From the NCBI RefSeq assembly GCF_000025005.1, contig NC_013525.1, forward strand, positions 1,003,501 through 1,067,500: a stretch of 64,000 nucleotides of DNA, in the 5' to 3' direction. Positions 18,385 to 27,635 of the stretch are shown here, in pieces. Position 1 is the stretch's first letter; the number at the start of each line of letters is the position of its first letter. Below the pieces are notes generated by a model. That model saw only the letters and a program-made list of their open reading frames with translations, did no database searches and was not told where the DNA came from. This DNA is from Thermobaculum terrenum ATCC BAA-798 (GTDB taxonomy: Bacteria > Chloroflexota > Chloroflexia > Thermobaculales > Thermobaculaceae). The position numbers and the translations under genes were made by a program.

Positions 18385-19143
18385 CTAACCCGTGGCGTTC
18401 ATGGCCACGTCCGCTTCGGTCTTCATGTTAGTATAGACCTCTTGAACATCATCTAGGTCTTCAAGCTTCTCTATGAACTTGAGTATGCTTTGGGCATCTG
18501 TATCCGAGGGTTCTACGTAGGTGTTAGGTATATATACCTTCTCGGCGGATGCTACTTTGAACCCCATCTGCTCCAGGGATTCCTCAACGGACTTCAAGTC
18601 CTGAAATTGAGTATATACCTCTACTGTTCCATCCTCTAAGGGTGTCACGTCCTCAGCGCCTGCCTCTATAGCAGCCAAAGCAATATCATCTGCAGTATGT
18701 TGGTTATCTGGTTCTACAACGATTAATCCCTTTTCATCGAATATCCAGGATACAGATCCGGATTCGCCTAGTCTGCCCCCTGACCTATTGAACACGTTTC
18801 TTATTTCGGATACCGTTCTGTTTCTGTTATCTGTAAGAGTCTCGACCAGAACCGCAACCCCTGCAGGACCGTACCCTTCGTAGGTTATTTCTTCGTAATT
18901 TGTAGCGTTGCTACCTTCTCCAGCTGCTCTCTCTATGGCTCTCTTTATGTTATCAGCAGGCATATTGATGCTTCGAGCCTTCTGTATGGCCAATCTCAGT
19001 CTGTAGTTGGCTTCAGGGTCGGGACCACCCTGTCTAACGGCTACTGCTATTTCTCTGGATATCTTGGTAAATATCTGCCCCTTGCGCGCATCCGTCGCTT
19101 CCTTCTTGCGCTTGATCTGGGCCCACTTTGAATGGCCCGCCAT
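18385..19143 (-). CDS. yebC: YebC/PmpR-family translation or transcription regulator
   Basis: 252 residues, with MAGHSKWAQIKRKKEATDARKG at the N-terminus, typical of the family, then GYGPAGVAVLVETLTDNRNR and an acidic C-terminal domain. YebC proteins act as DNA-binding regulators, and some relieve ribosome stalling at proline runs. The ATG at 19143 has GGAGGTGAAC upstream. It heads the minus-strand operon running through ruvC, tlyA and nadK. Confidence 0.94.
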   Translation of the reverse strand: MAGHSKWAQIKRKKEATDARKGQIFTKISREIAVAVRQGGPDPEANYRLRLAIQKARSINMPADNIKRAIERAAGEGSNATNYEEITYEGYGPAGVAVLVETLTDNRNRTVSEIRNVFNRSGGRLGESGSVSWIFDEKGLIVVEPDNQHTADDIALAAIEAGAEDVTPLEDGTVEVYTQFQDLKSVEESLEQMGFKVASAEKVYIPNTYVEPSDTDAQSILKFIEKLEDLDDVQEVYTNMKTEADVAMNATG

Positions 19144-19255
19144 ACACGTTCACCTCCCTGTTTTTGCATGTAAAGCACTACTACTAACTTTTCTCATTGT
19201 ATTCGAATAATAATTATATCAATAACCATCAATGGCCTTTTCTAGCTCGCATGCT

Positions 19256-19285
19256 TTGCGTCCATCAGCTCATGGATCATATAAT
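19256..19285 (+). promoter_or_regulatory. promoter of guaA-purD
   Basis: TTGCGT at 19256-19261 and a consensus TATAAT at 19280-19285, spaced 18. The leader to the guaA TTG start would be about 27 bases. Confidence 0.45.
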
Positions 19286-19317
19286 CATCTAATAAGCCTA
19301 TTAGTGAGGAAAAACTT

Positions 19318-20913
19318 TTGAGCGCTCACATCTCCGAGGAAAGACAACATTCCGTAGAAACCATGCTTTCTCAAGATGTTGGGAAAACTGTTGTTGTAGT
19401 AGATTTTGGCTCCCAGTATAGCCAGTTGATAGCTCGCAGGGTAAGAGAACTGAGGGTATATTCACACTTGGTACCCTACGATGCTACTTGGGAAACTGTT
19501 TCCAGCCTGAATCCAGGAGCTGTAATTCTGTCGGGCGGGCCAAGTAGTGTCTATGAGCCAAACGCTCCAAGATTGCCCAAGTGGGTGCTTGACTCTGGCT
19601 TGCCTGTGTTAGCTATCTGTTATGGACTTCAGCTGATTGCGCACGAGATGGGTGGCCAAGTAGCGCCAGCCAATGTCAAGGAGTATGGTCCGGCAGAGCT
19701 GCAGGTGGAAGACGAAAGTTCTCCTCTGTTTGATGGATTACCTAAATCCCAGCGAGTATGGATGAGTCATGGAGACTCAGTTATCTCTCTGCCAGAGGGC
19801 TTTTGGTGCATAGGCTCTACAGTCGCTTCCCCTTATAGCGTAGTGACTAATGGCAAGATATACGGCTTACAGTTCCATCCTGAAGTTGTTCATACTCATT
19901 ACGGTCGTGAAATAATATCTAATTTCCTTTTCAAAATAGCTGGACTAGAGCCTGTATGGACCCCATCTCATTTCATAGAGGAATCTATTCAAAGAATAAA
20001 AGATGAAGTGGGTCAAGCCAAAGTTATATGCGCTCTTAGTGGTGGAGTGGACTCATCTGTAGCTGCCACCTTGATTCACAAGGCAATAGGGGATCGCCTC
20101 GTATGTATATTCGTTAACAACGGCTTGCTCCGATTGAATGAAGCTGAGGAAGTTCTTGGTGTCCTGCGAGATCAGCAGCACTTGAACATTAGATATGTAG
20201 ATGCTACAGATAGGTTTCTGTCAGCACTACATGGGGTAATGGACCCCGAAGAGAAACGCAAAAGGATAGGGGAGTGCTTTATCAGGGTATTTGAGGAGGA
20301 AGCCTCTAAACTAGGAGAGATAGAGTTCTTGGCACAAGGTACCCTTTATCCGGATGTGATTGAGAGTGCTACCGCCGATACAAAGGCAGCTGCCAAGATT
20401 AAAACTCATCATAATGTTGGAGGATTGCCTCCAGATCTAAAGTTCAAGCTTCTGGAACCGCTGAAATATCTCTTCAAGGACGAAGTCAGGGAGGTAGGTA
20501 AGAACCTAGGACTACCAGATCACATAGTTTACCGGCATCCCTTCCCGGGTCCAGGTCTCGCTGTGCGTATTATAGGTGAGGTTACACCGGAGCGCCTTGA
20601 TATTGTCAGAAGGTGTGACGCCATAGTACGTCAAGAGATCGAAAAAGCTGGAATGTACAGGGAAATCTGGCAAGCCTTTGCTGTTCTAACCCCAATACGC
20701 ACAGTAGGGGTTATGGGAGATGCTCGTACTTATGGTTATTTGGTAGCAGTCAGAGCAGTTACTAGCGAGGATGCTATGACTGCGCACTGGGCAAGAATAC
20801 CTCATGAAGTGCTTGATAGCATAGGATCCAGGATAGTAAACGAGGTTCATGAGGTCACTCGCGTAGTGTACGACATAACTAATAAACCTCCGGGGACTAT
20901 AGAGTGGGAGTAA
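19318..20913 (+). CDS. guaA: GMP synthase (glutamine-hydrolysing)
   Basis: 531 residues. It converts XMP to GMP with ATP and glutamine. The class I amidotransferase domain has [11 protein letters not shown] (catalytic Cys) and [11 protein letters not shown] (His); the ATP pyrophosphatase domain has the P-loop [14 protein letters not shown]; the C-terminal dimerisation domain has [15 protein letters not shown] and ends [13 protein letters not shown] start at 19318 with GAGGA at 19306-19310. The first ~22 residues precede the usual family start, and ATG 19363 is a possible alternative. Its stop overlaps the purD start (TAATG). Confidence 0.95.
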   Translation: MSAHISEERQHSVETMLSQDVGKTVVVVDFGSQYSQLIARRVRELRVYSHLVPYDATWETVSSLNPGAVILSGGPSSVYEPNAPRLPKWVLDSGLPVLAICYGLQLIAHEMGGQVAPANVKEYGPAELQVEDESSPLFDGLPKSQRVWMSHGDSVISLPEGFWCIGSTVASPYSVVTNGKIYGLQFHPEVVHTHYGREIISNFLFKIAGLEPVWTPSHFIEESIQRIKDEVGQAKVICALSGGVDSSVAATLIHKAIGDRLVCIFVNNGLLRLNEAEEVLGVLRDQQHLNIRYVDATDRFLSALHGVMDPEEKRKRIGECFIRVFEEEASKLGEIEFLAQGTLYPDVIESATADTKAAAKIKTHHNVGGLPPDLKFKLLEPLKYLFKDEVREVGKNLGLPDHIVYRHPFPGPGLAVRIIGEVTPERLDIVRRCDAIVRQEIEKAGMYREIWQAFAVLTPIRTVGVMGDARTYGYLVAVRAVTSEDAMTAHWARIPHEVLDSIGSRIVNEVHEVTRVVYDITNKPPGTIEWE

Positions 20914-22175
20914 TGAGTTCAAGTACTGAAAGAGTTTTGGTAGTAGGATCTGGCGGGAGAGAGCATGCCATAGTTGATGGCCTTATAAGAACACATCCAA
21001 CTCTAGAGGTATTTGTTTACCCAGGCAACCCAGGCATGTGGCAGCTAGCACAGAGAATCCGACCTGAGGATAACTCTATAGGGGCATTAGTCCGGGCCTC
21101 GGTAGAGAAGGGCATAGGCTTGGTAGTCGTTGGGCCAGAGGCTTACCTAGATCAGGGTATCGTTGATGCTTTCACTGCCGCAGGTATCCCATGTTTTGGC
21201 CCAACTAAGGCAGCCGCTAGACTCGAGACCAGCAAATCTTGGGCAAAGCAGGTTATGAGGCTTGCTGGAGTGCCTACAGCGGAGTACAGAGAATTCAGCG
21301 ATCCTTGGGAGATAAGATCATATATCAGTTCTCTTGGTAGGAGAGTGGCTGTAAAGGCTGATGGCCTAGCTGCTGGCAAAGGGGTTTTGGTTACGGATAA
21401 TCCTGTGGAGGCTGCTGAGTTTGCAGAATTGTATCTATCTTCACCAGGATCAAAAGTAATTGTTGAAGAGGCTCTTAGCGGTAAAGAGCTGAGCCTTTTT
21501 GCCTTAGTAAATGGGGATATGGTTGTTCCTTTCTCCCATGCCCAGGATTACAAACCCGCTTATGACGGCGACAAAGGACCAAACACCGGTGGTATGGGCG
21601 CTATATGTCCTGCTGACTCTCCATCTGCACTAACAGAGGAATTGACTGAAGAGATCATAACTCCTGTAGCTCGTCAGATGAAGACTATGGGTGTGCCGTT
21701 TTGTGGAGTGATATTCGCTGGATTAATGTTGACCGAAGATGGCCCGTACGTGCTGGAGTTCAATGCCAGGTTTGGCGACCCTGAGGCACAAGTAATGATA
21801 CCTCGCCTCGACGCGGATCTTTATGAGCTTATACAGTGCATAGTAAGCGGACAAGAACTATCAACTCCATTGGCTTTCAAGCGTCTTTTTGCTTGTGGCG
21901 TGACTATAGCTTCTGAGGGCTATCCAGTCTCTAGGGCGGAACCAGAACCTATTACCATAGGCAACTTGCCGGAAGGTACGTACTTATATCACGCTGGCAC
22001 TTCTATTGACAATAATGGTAAGCTGATAGCGATAGGTGGAAGGGTATTTACTGCTGTAGGTCTGGGCAATGATCTTGATGATGCAAGAGATAAAGCTTAC
22101 TCCCTGGCATCGAGAGTAAGCTTCAAGGGTGCTTGGTATAGGAGAGACATTGGAAGCAACTGGATTGACTTAGCT

Positions 22176-22205
<30 letters not shown>
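20913..22205 (+). CDS. purD: phosphoribosylamine--glycine ligase, 3' end overlaps tRNA-Cys
   Basis: About 430 residues, ATP-grasp enzyme that joins glycine to phosphoribosylamine in purine synthesis. The N-terminus has VLVVGSGGREHAIVDGL, then VGPEAYLDQGI, VKADGLAAGKGVLV, HAQDYKPAYDGDKGPNTGGM, and the metal-site segment LEFNARFGDPEAQ. ATG 20913 overlaps the guaA stop; GTG 20904 is an alternative. Family members end soon after YRRDIG. Here about 16 residues follow (SNWIDLAWRRRAESNR), of which the last ten are translated from the antisense of tRNA-Cys. Confidence 0.93.
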
Positions 22206-22249
<44 letters not shown>

Positions 22250-22262
22250 TTAGGCTATATGC

Positions 22263-22292
22263 AATTTAGCAAAGGTTTGGCTCTAGTGTCAA
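22263..22292 (-). promoter_or_regulatory. promoter of tRNA-Cys
   Basis: On the minus strand, consensus TTGACA (22292-22287) and TAAATT (22268-22263) are 18 bases apart, with the -10 ending 13 bases before the tRNA. Confidence 0.6.
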
Positions 22293-22324
22293 AGTAGGTT
22301 GCCAATATAAGGAGTGTCTATCAT

Positions 22325-22675
22325 ATGGCTAAAAAGAGCAAGAAAGGTGCGAGATCGCAGTCGAAGGCTAGGAGAACTAGATCTGGTTCTACAGCTTCTC
22401 CTAGACTTGGTAACGTGGGTTCAGCTTCAGCCGCTCCTGATGCGGTACAAAGCCCTGTAAGCGAACCTACACTACGACAACCTGTGTCTGAACAGTCGGA
22501 TTCCGTAAGGAGAGTTGTTCCCAGAAAACCAACAGCAGTGACCTCCTCTGTAAGCCAAGAACAGATAATGCAAGAGTTGAGCTACGTACGCTCAGACCTA
22601 AAGAGATTGCTGCTAACCATGATTGTGGTGTTGGCCTTTATGGTATTAGCAGGTGTGATTGTTTCCTACATGTAG
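22325..22675 (+). CDS. small basic protein with one C-terminal membrane helix
   Basis: 116 residues. The first ~25 are Lys/Arg/Ser-rich (MAKKSKKGARSQSKARR), residues 26-75 are low-complexity Ser/Pro/Val, residues 78-92 form a charged helix (SQEQIMQELSYVRSDLKR), and the last 22 are one hydrophobic helix (LLLTMIVVLAFMVLAGVIVS). With no signal peptide, it would be C-tail anchored with the basic part in the cytoplasm. GGAG lies 9-10 bases before the ATG. No family recognised; a membrane tether binding nucleic acid or ribosomes is only a guess. A strong terminator follows. Confidence 0.7.
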   Translation: MAKKSKKGARSQSKARRTRSGSTASPRLGNVGSASAAPDAVQSPVSEPTLRQPVSEQSDSVRRVVPRKPTAVTSSVSQEQIMQELSYVRSDLKRLLLTMIVVLAFMVLAGVIVSYM

Positions 22676-22700
22676 GATCCATGACGCTAGCATAAGCAAG

Positions 22701-22743
22701 ATCAAAGGCTGCATACCTAGTGATTAGGTATGCAGCCTTTGAT
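22701..22743. terminator. bidirectional terminator
   Basis: Near-perfect inverted repeat: ATCAAAGGCTGCATACCTA pairs with TAGGTATGCAGCCTTTGAT around a five-base loop. It lies between convergent genes (the small membrane protein and the TPR protein), with modest T-rich flanks on either strand. Confidence 0.75.
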
Positions 22744-22757
22744 TAAACTTAATTCAA

Positions 22758-23597
22758 TTATTCCTCTTCGATTTCGTCTAAGTCTTCGGCCTCTGCTATA
22801 GCTGATGTCGAGGTTATAGGAGTTTCCTCTTCCTCCAGCTCTTCTTCGAGTTCAAGCTCTTCAACTAGCTCCTCTTCTTCGACGATAGCGGCTCTACTTA
22901 CTGCACGAGTCTCGATTGCTGGCCTGGATGTCACAGGTGGGAATGGTAACTTACCATGTGTGTCGGGACTACGATAAGTTTCGCTAATAATAACCTGCAC
23001 GCTGTCTTGGCTGATGTGCATTACGGTCACAGAATATTTGTTGCCATGAGCCATCAGCTGTATCAGTCTGTTAGCTCTATCAGCCGGTACTACTCCCAGA
23101 TATTTGCCTGATATGGTAAATACCCTTAGGTAGGGACCATCTACTGACATCTGTAGAGGATCACCAGGCATTAGAGTAGCGAACTCTGTGAGATCTGGAG
23201 TATCTTCAAGAGTAACTACTCCAGACCTTCCGGGCTGCATAACAAATGTCCTAACGTTTACCGGGCCGTTATCAGTAGGTTCAATCTCTTCCTGCCCTAA
23301 AGCGTCGATACTTGCCTGGATACGCGCAGCATTCCTCTTGGCGATAGCATTAGCTGGGTCTATCTTTAAGGTTTCATTGTATGCTTGTAGGGCTTCCTTG
23401 AGCCTTCCCATCTCATTGTAAGCCCTACCTATCCTGTTATGAGCAGATACATCTCTAGGATCTATTTCCAGTATCTTCTGATTTACCTCAATAGCTTCCT
23501 GCCATTTGCCCTGCTCACTCAGGTCAATGGCTCTATCTGTCAATCTAGCCTTTTCTCTTCTCTGTTGTGGACTTAACGGCTCACTTTGAATGGTCAA
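22758..23597 (-). CDS. TPR-repeat protein with acidic tail
   Basis: About 279 residues. Two TPR units lie near residues 25-95 (ALSEQGKWQEAIEVNQKIL-like, then AHNRIGRAYNEMGRLKEALQ). A middle beta-rich domain of ~110 residues follows (GRSGVVTLEDTPDLTEFATL, then YLRVFTISGKYLGVVPAD), and the C-terminus is a run of Glu-rich, probably disordered sequence. The start chosen is TTG 23597, with AAGGAG eight bases upstream; the in-frame GTG at 23606 overlaps that SD and is unlikely. It begins 13 bases after the miaB stop and is co-transcribed with it. A function in protein contacts is inferred from TPRs alone. Confidence 0.82.
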   Translation of the reverse strand: MTIQSEPLSPQQRREKARLTDRAIDLSEQGKWQEAIEVNQKILEIDPRDVSAHNRIGRAYNEMGRLKEALQAYNETLKIDPANAIAKRNAARIQASIDALGQEEIEPTDNGPVNVRTFVMQPGRSGVVTLEDTPDLTEFATLMPGDPLQMSVDGPYLRVFTISGKYLGVVPADRANRLIQLMAHGNKYSVTVMHISQDSVQVIISETYRSPDTHGKLPFPPVTSRPAIETRAVSRAAIVEEEELVEELELEEELEEEETPITSTSAIAEAEDLDEIEEE

Positions 23598-23609
23598 TTC
23601 AGACACTCC

Positions 23610-24908
23610 TTACACAGCAATTTTCAAAGCTGGACTGTCTACGAGTTCAGCCTGCATGGACCAAGCGGTGGTATGAGTTATCCTTACTGGAAGTGTTTTC
23701 CCAGTTAGATCCTCTTCAGAATCTACGAATACTAGCTTGTTGGTTCTTGTTCGACCCTTCCACTTACCTTTTTGTTTTTCTTCAAATAGCACCTCTTGTA
23801 TGGTGCCTTCCAGTTGTTTGTTTATCTCTGCTGATATCCTCTCATGCTGCTCTTCTAGTATCCTGAATCTTCTCTGCTTCTCCTCAAGTGGGATGGGATC
23901 ACCCATCTCGTATGCCTTCGTGCCTGGTCTTGGTGAATAACATGCTATGTGTACCTGGTCTAGCCTCAACTGCTCCAGGACATCGTAAGTCTTTTGGAAT
24001 TTCTCTTCGGTCTCGTTTGGAAAGCCAACTATTATATCGGTGGCTATGCTTACCCCTGGAATGATAGATCTGACCCTATCAATAAGATCTATGTATTGTT
24101 CAATTGTGTATCCGCGTCTCATTGCGCGCAGCACGTCGTTATCACCAGCCTGGAAGGGTATGTTGATATGTTCACATACCTTTGGCAAGTCAGCAACAGC
24201 GTGAAGAATCTTGTCCGTCATAGTCCGGGGATAAGAGGTTAGGAATCTTATACGCTCTATGCCAGGAACCTCATGGACTGCATAAAGCAGATCAGCTAGA
24301 TCTGGCCTGTTAGGTAGATCTTTGCCATAGTGATTAATTGTTTGCCCTAACAAGGTTACTTCCTTCACGCCTCTGTCTGCAAGAAACCGGACCTCTTCCA
24401 CCACATCGGGTATAGGGATTGACCTCTCCCTGCCTCTTCTGTAAGGGACCACACAGAACGTACAAAACTTATTGCAACCCATTATCACAGGGACAAACGC
24501 AGTTACCCCTGAAGCGGAGGAGAGATCATACAGCTGTGTTCCCCATTCGTCTTCTACGGGAGGTATTGAAGCTAGTAGTTCATCTATATCTCCTGCAGGT
24601 ACGAAGTGATCTACTAGCGGGAACTGTCTATGCAATAGGGCTGTATCGGAGTGCACCATGCACCCCATCATCACGATAATAGTATCTGGTCTCTGCCTCT
24701 TTAATTGGCTTAGTGCCCCGAGTTTGCCCCAGGTTCTTCTCTCGGCGCTCTCTCTCACGCTACATGTGTTAAGAATTATGACGTCGGCTTCGCTAGGTTT
24801 ATTTGTTTCTTTGTAACCAGAATGCTTTAGAGCGTCTGCTGCTCTGCGGCTATCTGCAACATTCATCTGGCAGCCGACGGTCCATATATAGAAGGTGTTT
24901 CCTGGCAT
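23610..24908 (-). CDS. miaB: tRNA-2-methylthio-N6-dimethylallyladenosine synthase MiaB
   Basis: 432 residues. Radical-SAM enzyme that adds the methylthio group to i6A37 of tRNAs. The N-terminal UPF0004 domain has WTVGCQMN, LNTCSVRESAE and MMGCMV (three Cys for the auxiliary cluster). The radical SAM motif is GCNKFCTFCVVPYRRGRERS (CxxxCxxC), and the C-terminal TRAM domain has GRTRTNKLVFV. ATG 24908, with GAGG six bases upstream. It heads a two-gene operon with the TPR protein. Confidence 0.94.
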   Translation of the reverse strand: MPGNTFYIWTVGCQMNVADSRRAADALKHSGYKETNKPSEADVIILNTCSVRESAERRTWGKLGALSQLKRQRPDTIIVMMGCMVHSDTALLHRQFPLVDHFVPAGDIDELLASIPPVEDEWGTQLYDLSSASGVTAFVPVIMGCNKFCTFCVVPYRRGRERSIPIPDVVEEVRFLADRGVKEVTLLGQTINHYGKDLPNRPDLADLLYAVHEVPGIERIRFLTSYPRTMTDKILHAVADLPKVCEHINIPFQAGDNDVLRAMRRGYTIEQYIDLIDRVRSIIPGVSIATDIIVGFPNETEEKFQKTYDVLEQLRLDQVHIACYSPRPGTKAYEMGDPIPLEEKQRRFRILEEQHERISAEINKQLEGTIQEVLFEEKQKGKWKGRTRTNKLVFVDSEEDLTGKTLPVRITHTTAWSMQAELVDSPALKIAV

Positions 24909-24958
24909 AGCTAACCTCTATTCTCGCCTGATAGATTATGAAATCTCAACAGATGAAG

Positions 24959-24988
24959 ATTATATCCCAGTCAAGTTTAGGGGATCAA
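24959..24988 (-). promoter_or_regulatory. promoter of miaB
   Basis: On the minus strand, TTGATC (24988-24983) and consensus TATAAT (24964-24959) are 18 bases apart. The leader to the ATG is about 45 bases. Confidence 0.5.
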
Positions 24989-25027
24989 ACAATATAGATC
25001 TGCTTTACTATAATAGCAAAAACTGGG

Positions 25028-26266
25028 CTAGTTGATTCTTATCTGTATGAAGGGAACTAGCATCTCCTCTGGAGTTAGTCCCCCATGCTTACCTTTATGG
25101 TTGGGATTTCTGTTATTTGGATCATGCTCGTAGCGCAAGACTCTTTTCCCCTTGGGGATCAACAGGTAAGTCCCCATCCTGTCTACTATGCTCGCATTTT
25201 CCGACATGCTTCCGTATAGTCCTAGTTCGAGAACTTCCCGAGTATTGAGTATGAATGTATCTTGTCCAAAATGCTCTTCAAGGAAAGCTTGTAGCTCTAC
25301 CTCTCTATTAGGCCTGGAATAGAGAAGCACCGCTCTGTCGAGGCCAGCAGGAGGAGCTGCGAGCATGTTGGTTAGGTCTGGATAATCGTTGAGCCATCTC
25401 CAGGAGTTGAAGTCTATATCACACTGACCATGGTCAGCGGTTATGATTAGTAGCACCTTCTTTCGCGTTATTTGGGGTAAGAGAATATTAGTGAGAGCCC
25501 AATCTAGCAGTTCTATCTCGAAATCATGTTGTTTGCTAGACGTACCATAAAAGTGACTGATTGTATCGACCCCTGGCCAGTATGCTTGCACAGTACCCTT
25601 ATCGTTAATACTGTTAATGGCTTCTACGAGGTTGTAGAAGAAGTCAGAGATTGAGAAGTAAGGGACATAATAAGCGCCTCTATTGTTCATGCGGGATAGG
25701 GGACTCTTCATGAACTGCCAGTGATTCAGTAGGATAGCATTTATGCCATGCTGAGTTAATAGCTCGAATACTGTTGGATATTCTATGAGGGCCTCGGGTT
25801 GTACCCCAGCTAGCTCTAAGCTTGAGTTAGTAGGAGATGCTGTGAAATATAGAAGATCAATAATTGTCCCCAGCCTATGCTCAAAGAACCTTTGAGATAT
25901 TATCCCGTGTGCTGACGGGGCTAAAGCAAAACCTAAGGTTGTGAGAGCAGTCACCGTTGTGGATGGGAAGGTAGATGTTAGTTGGTTTAGAACAGCTCTA
26001 CCGTCTCTAATCATAGAGCTTATTCCAGGAGCTGAACTGTTAGCGATTGCTCTCTCTAGTTGATGGTAGCCTAGGGCGTCTATGAGTAGAGTAACTATTA
26101 CATCAGCTTGATCCCAGTAATGTGCATTTATCACTGATTCATCTAGAGGCGGAGTACTGATTTCTATATCAAAGTGCCTCAGTATGCTTGCAGGGATGTT
26201 GGTTATCCCTCTGCCACTGTAATTTGGAAGTATGGTGTCTTGGTCTGTAGAGATTGCTTCGTTCAA
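25028..26266 (-). CDS. alkaline phosphatase superfamily protein (nucleotide pyrophosphatase/phosphodiesterase type)
   Basis: 412 residues with the AlkP/NPP metal-site order: VTLLIDALGYHQLE (first Asp), TSTFPSTTVTALTTLGFA (nucleophilic Thr), GVDTISHFYG (Asp and His), ITADHGQCDID (Asp-His) and KHGGLTPEEMLVPF (last His). This predicts a two-zinc phosphodiesterase or phosphatase; the substrate cannot be read. No signal peptide is visible, so it may act in the cytoplasm, unusual for secreted NPPs but common for this Chloroflexi/Firmicutes subgroup. The TTG start at 26266 lacks a good SD, so the true start is uncertain by a few codons. Confidence 0.85.
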   Translation of the reverse strand: MNEAISTDQDTILPNYSGRGITNIPASILRHFDIEISTPPLDESVINAHYWDQADVIVTLLIDALGYHQLERAIANSSAPGISSMIRDGRAVLNQLTSTFPSTTVTALTTLGFALAPSAHGIISQRFFEHRLGTIIDLLYFTASPTNSSLELAGVQPEALIEYPTVFELLTQHGINAILLNHWQFMKSPLSRMNNRGAYYVPYFSISDFFYNLVEAINSINDKGTVQAYWPGVDTISHFYGTSSKQHDFEIELLDWALTNILLPQITRKKVLLIITADHGQCDIDFNSWRWLNDYPDLTNMLAAPPAGLDRAVLLYSRPNREVELQAFLEEHFGQDTFILNTREVLELGLYGSMSENASIVDRMGTYLLIPKGKRVLRYEHDPNNRNPNHKGKHGGLTPEEMLVPFIQIRIN

Positions 26267-26335
26267 TTTCTAAACTAGTAAATCAATCAATAGGGCCTGC
26301 GATTTCGATTTTTGTCTATCTATATAAATTCTATC

Positions 26336-26647
26336 CTAACTCGCTAGAGCTTTTTCCTTAGGTATCTCTATGGTTACGGTCTCCATCCAAGCGCTGGCAG
26401 GTATGTTAGGTCTTTCCTGAGATGCCTTTCTGAGGCTGTGTATTTCGTCCGAGGTCATGTCCATTATCATGTGCTTCAGGGCTAGCCTAGCTGTGCTGAC
26501 CGCAGTACTACGAGTACCAGACACAAAAAGCTCACCCGGGACTCCTGGTACGCTTATCTTATATAGGTTAGGCACGTCAGGCTCACTCTCTACTATTACT
26601 ATGAAGGAGATCGTTTGCTCTGCAAAAAAGTTCTCTCTCGTGCTCAT
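26336..26647 (-). CDS. HicB-like domain protein, solo
   Basis: 103 residues. The segment FIVIVESEPDVPNLYKISVP, then GELFVSGTRSTAVSTARLAL and KHMIMDM, has the beta-beta-beta-alpha pattern of the HicB antitoxin partial RNase H fold. No HicA toxin (about 60 residues with a GSH motif) lies next to it on either strand, and the C-terminus has no ribbon-helix-helix. It is therefore probably not a working toxin-antitoxin pair. The start at ATG 26647 has no clear SD. It lies 70 bases before the AlkP gene and downstream of fabL on the same strand. Confidence 0.6.
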   Translation of the reverse strand: MSTRENFFAEQTISFIVIVESEPDVPNLYKISVPGVPGELFVSGTRSTAVSTARLALKHMIMDMTSDEIHSLRKASQERPNIPASAWMETVTIEIPKEKALAS

Positions 26648-26732
26648 GCTTAGATGCTAATTGTAATGTTGACATGATGCTAGATCACGCACGAGAGAGA
26701 ACTAGATCTTTGATCTTTTTTTGATACAAAGA

Positions 26733-27488
26733 CTAGAAGACTAGAGAAAGCCCTCCATCCACGATGATGGTTTGGCCTACTATCATCTCCGCCTCTGGGG
26801 TACACAAATATTTTATTACGTTAGCTATATCTTCAGGAGTAACCATTCTTCCTGCTGGAGTTCTCTCTCTGCCAGCAGTCAGCATCTGTTCTGCAGATGC
26901 AAAGTACTTTAGAGCCTCGGTTTCCACAACGCTACCTGATACACAGTTCACTATTATCTTCTTTGGGGCCAGCTCAACTGCTAGGTATCTAGTCAAAGCT
27001 TCGAGCGCTGCTTTAGAGACGCCCACGCTGGCATAGTCGGGCAATACTCTGAAGGATCCCAGGCTACTGATGCTGATGATCCGACCCCCTCCACGCTCGA
27101 GCATATGAGGAACTGTTTCCTGGGCTAGGAACAATAAAGCTCTGGTGTTGATGTTCATAGTCCAGTCCCAACCACTCTCTTCTAGCTGGAGGATAGGTTT
27201 ATTGGACCCAGATGCAGCATTACTTATTACAAAATCTATGCCTCCTAGCTCATCTAGTACTTGTTGGACCATGCCCTTGATCTTCTCACGGTCTCTAACA
27301 TCCGCTTTTATGGCTATAGCTTCTGCTCCTAGAGCCTTAAGCTCTTCCAACGTCTCATCAGCCGGACCCCTACGTCTGAGGTAGTTGACTGCTACTTTCG
27401 CCCCCTCCTGGGCAAACATCTTTGCTATCGCTTTGCCAATACCTCTGGTCCCTCCGGTGACCAATGCTACTTTGCCTTCAAAAAGCAT
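26733..27488 (-). CDS. fabL: enoyl-ACP reductase, FabL type (SDR)
   Basis: 251 residues, SDR fold with GGTRGIGKAIA (NAD(P) loop), SNAASGSNKPILQLEES, WDWTMNINTRALLF, SISSLGSF, and YASVGVSKAALEALTRYLA. The AASG and WDWTMNIN blocks and YLAVELAPKKIIVN match Bacillus FabL closely, rather than FabG or FabI. FabL reduces trans-2-enoyl-ACP in the last step of fatty-acid elongation with NADPH and is little affected by triclosan. Strong SD GGGAGGT upstream of ATG 27488 and a good promoter further up. It is monocistronic or leads into the HicB-like gene. Confidence 0.85.
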   Translation of the reverse strand: MLFEGKVALVTGGTRGIGKAIAKMFAQEGAKVAVNYLRRRGPADETLEELKALGAEAIAIKADVRDREKIKGMVQQVLDELGGIDFVISNAASGSNKPILQLEESGWDWTMNINTRALLFLAQETVPHMLERGGGRIISISSLGSFRVLPDYASVGVSKAALEALTRYLAVELAPKKIIVNCVSGSVVETEALKYFASAEQMLTAGRERTPAGRMVTPEDIANVIKYLCTPEAEMIVGQTIIVDGGLSLVF

Positions 27489-27539
27489 TATCTGACTCTA
27501 CCTCCCAAAACTTTGATAGGATCCCAATAACTTCTGCGG

Positions 27540-27569
27540 ATTGTAGTGGTAGGGCTTATCTCAGGTCAA
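27540..27569 (-). promoter_or_regulatory. promoter of fabL
   Basis: On the minus strand, TTGACC (27569-27564) and TACAAT (27545-27540) are spaced 18, leaving a leader of about 45 bases. I see no FapR/FadR-like palindrome overlapping it. Confidence 0.5.
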
Positions 27570-27635
27570 GTGCTATTCTTTTATAGATGTTATCACATTG
27601 GGTAAAAGCTTAGTTCTATGAAAGGAAGATGTTTT

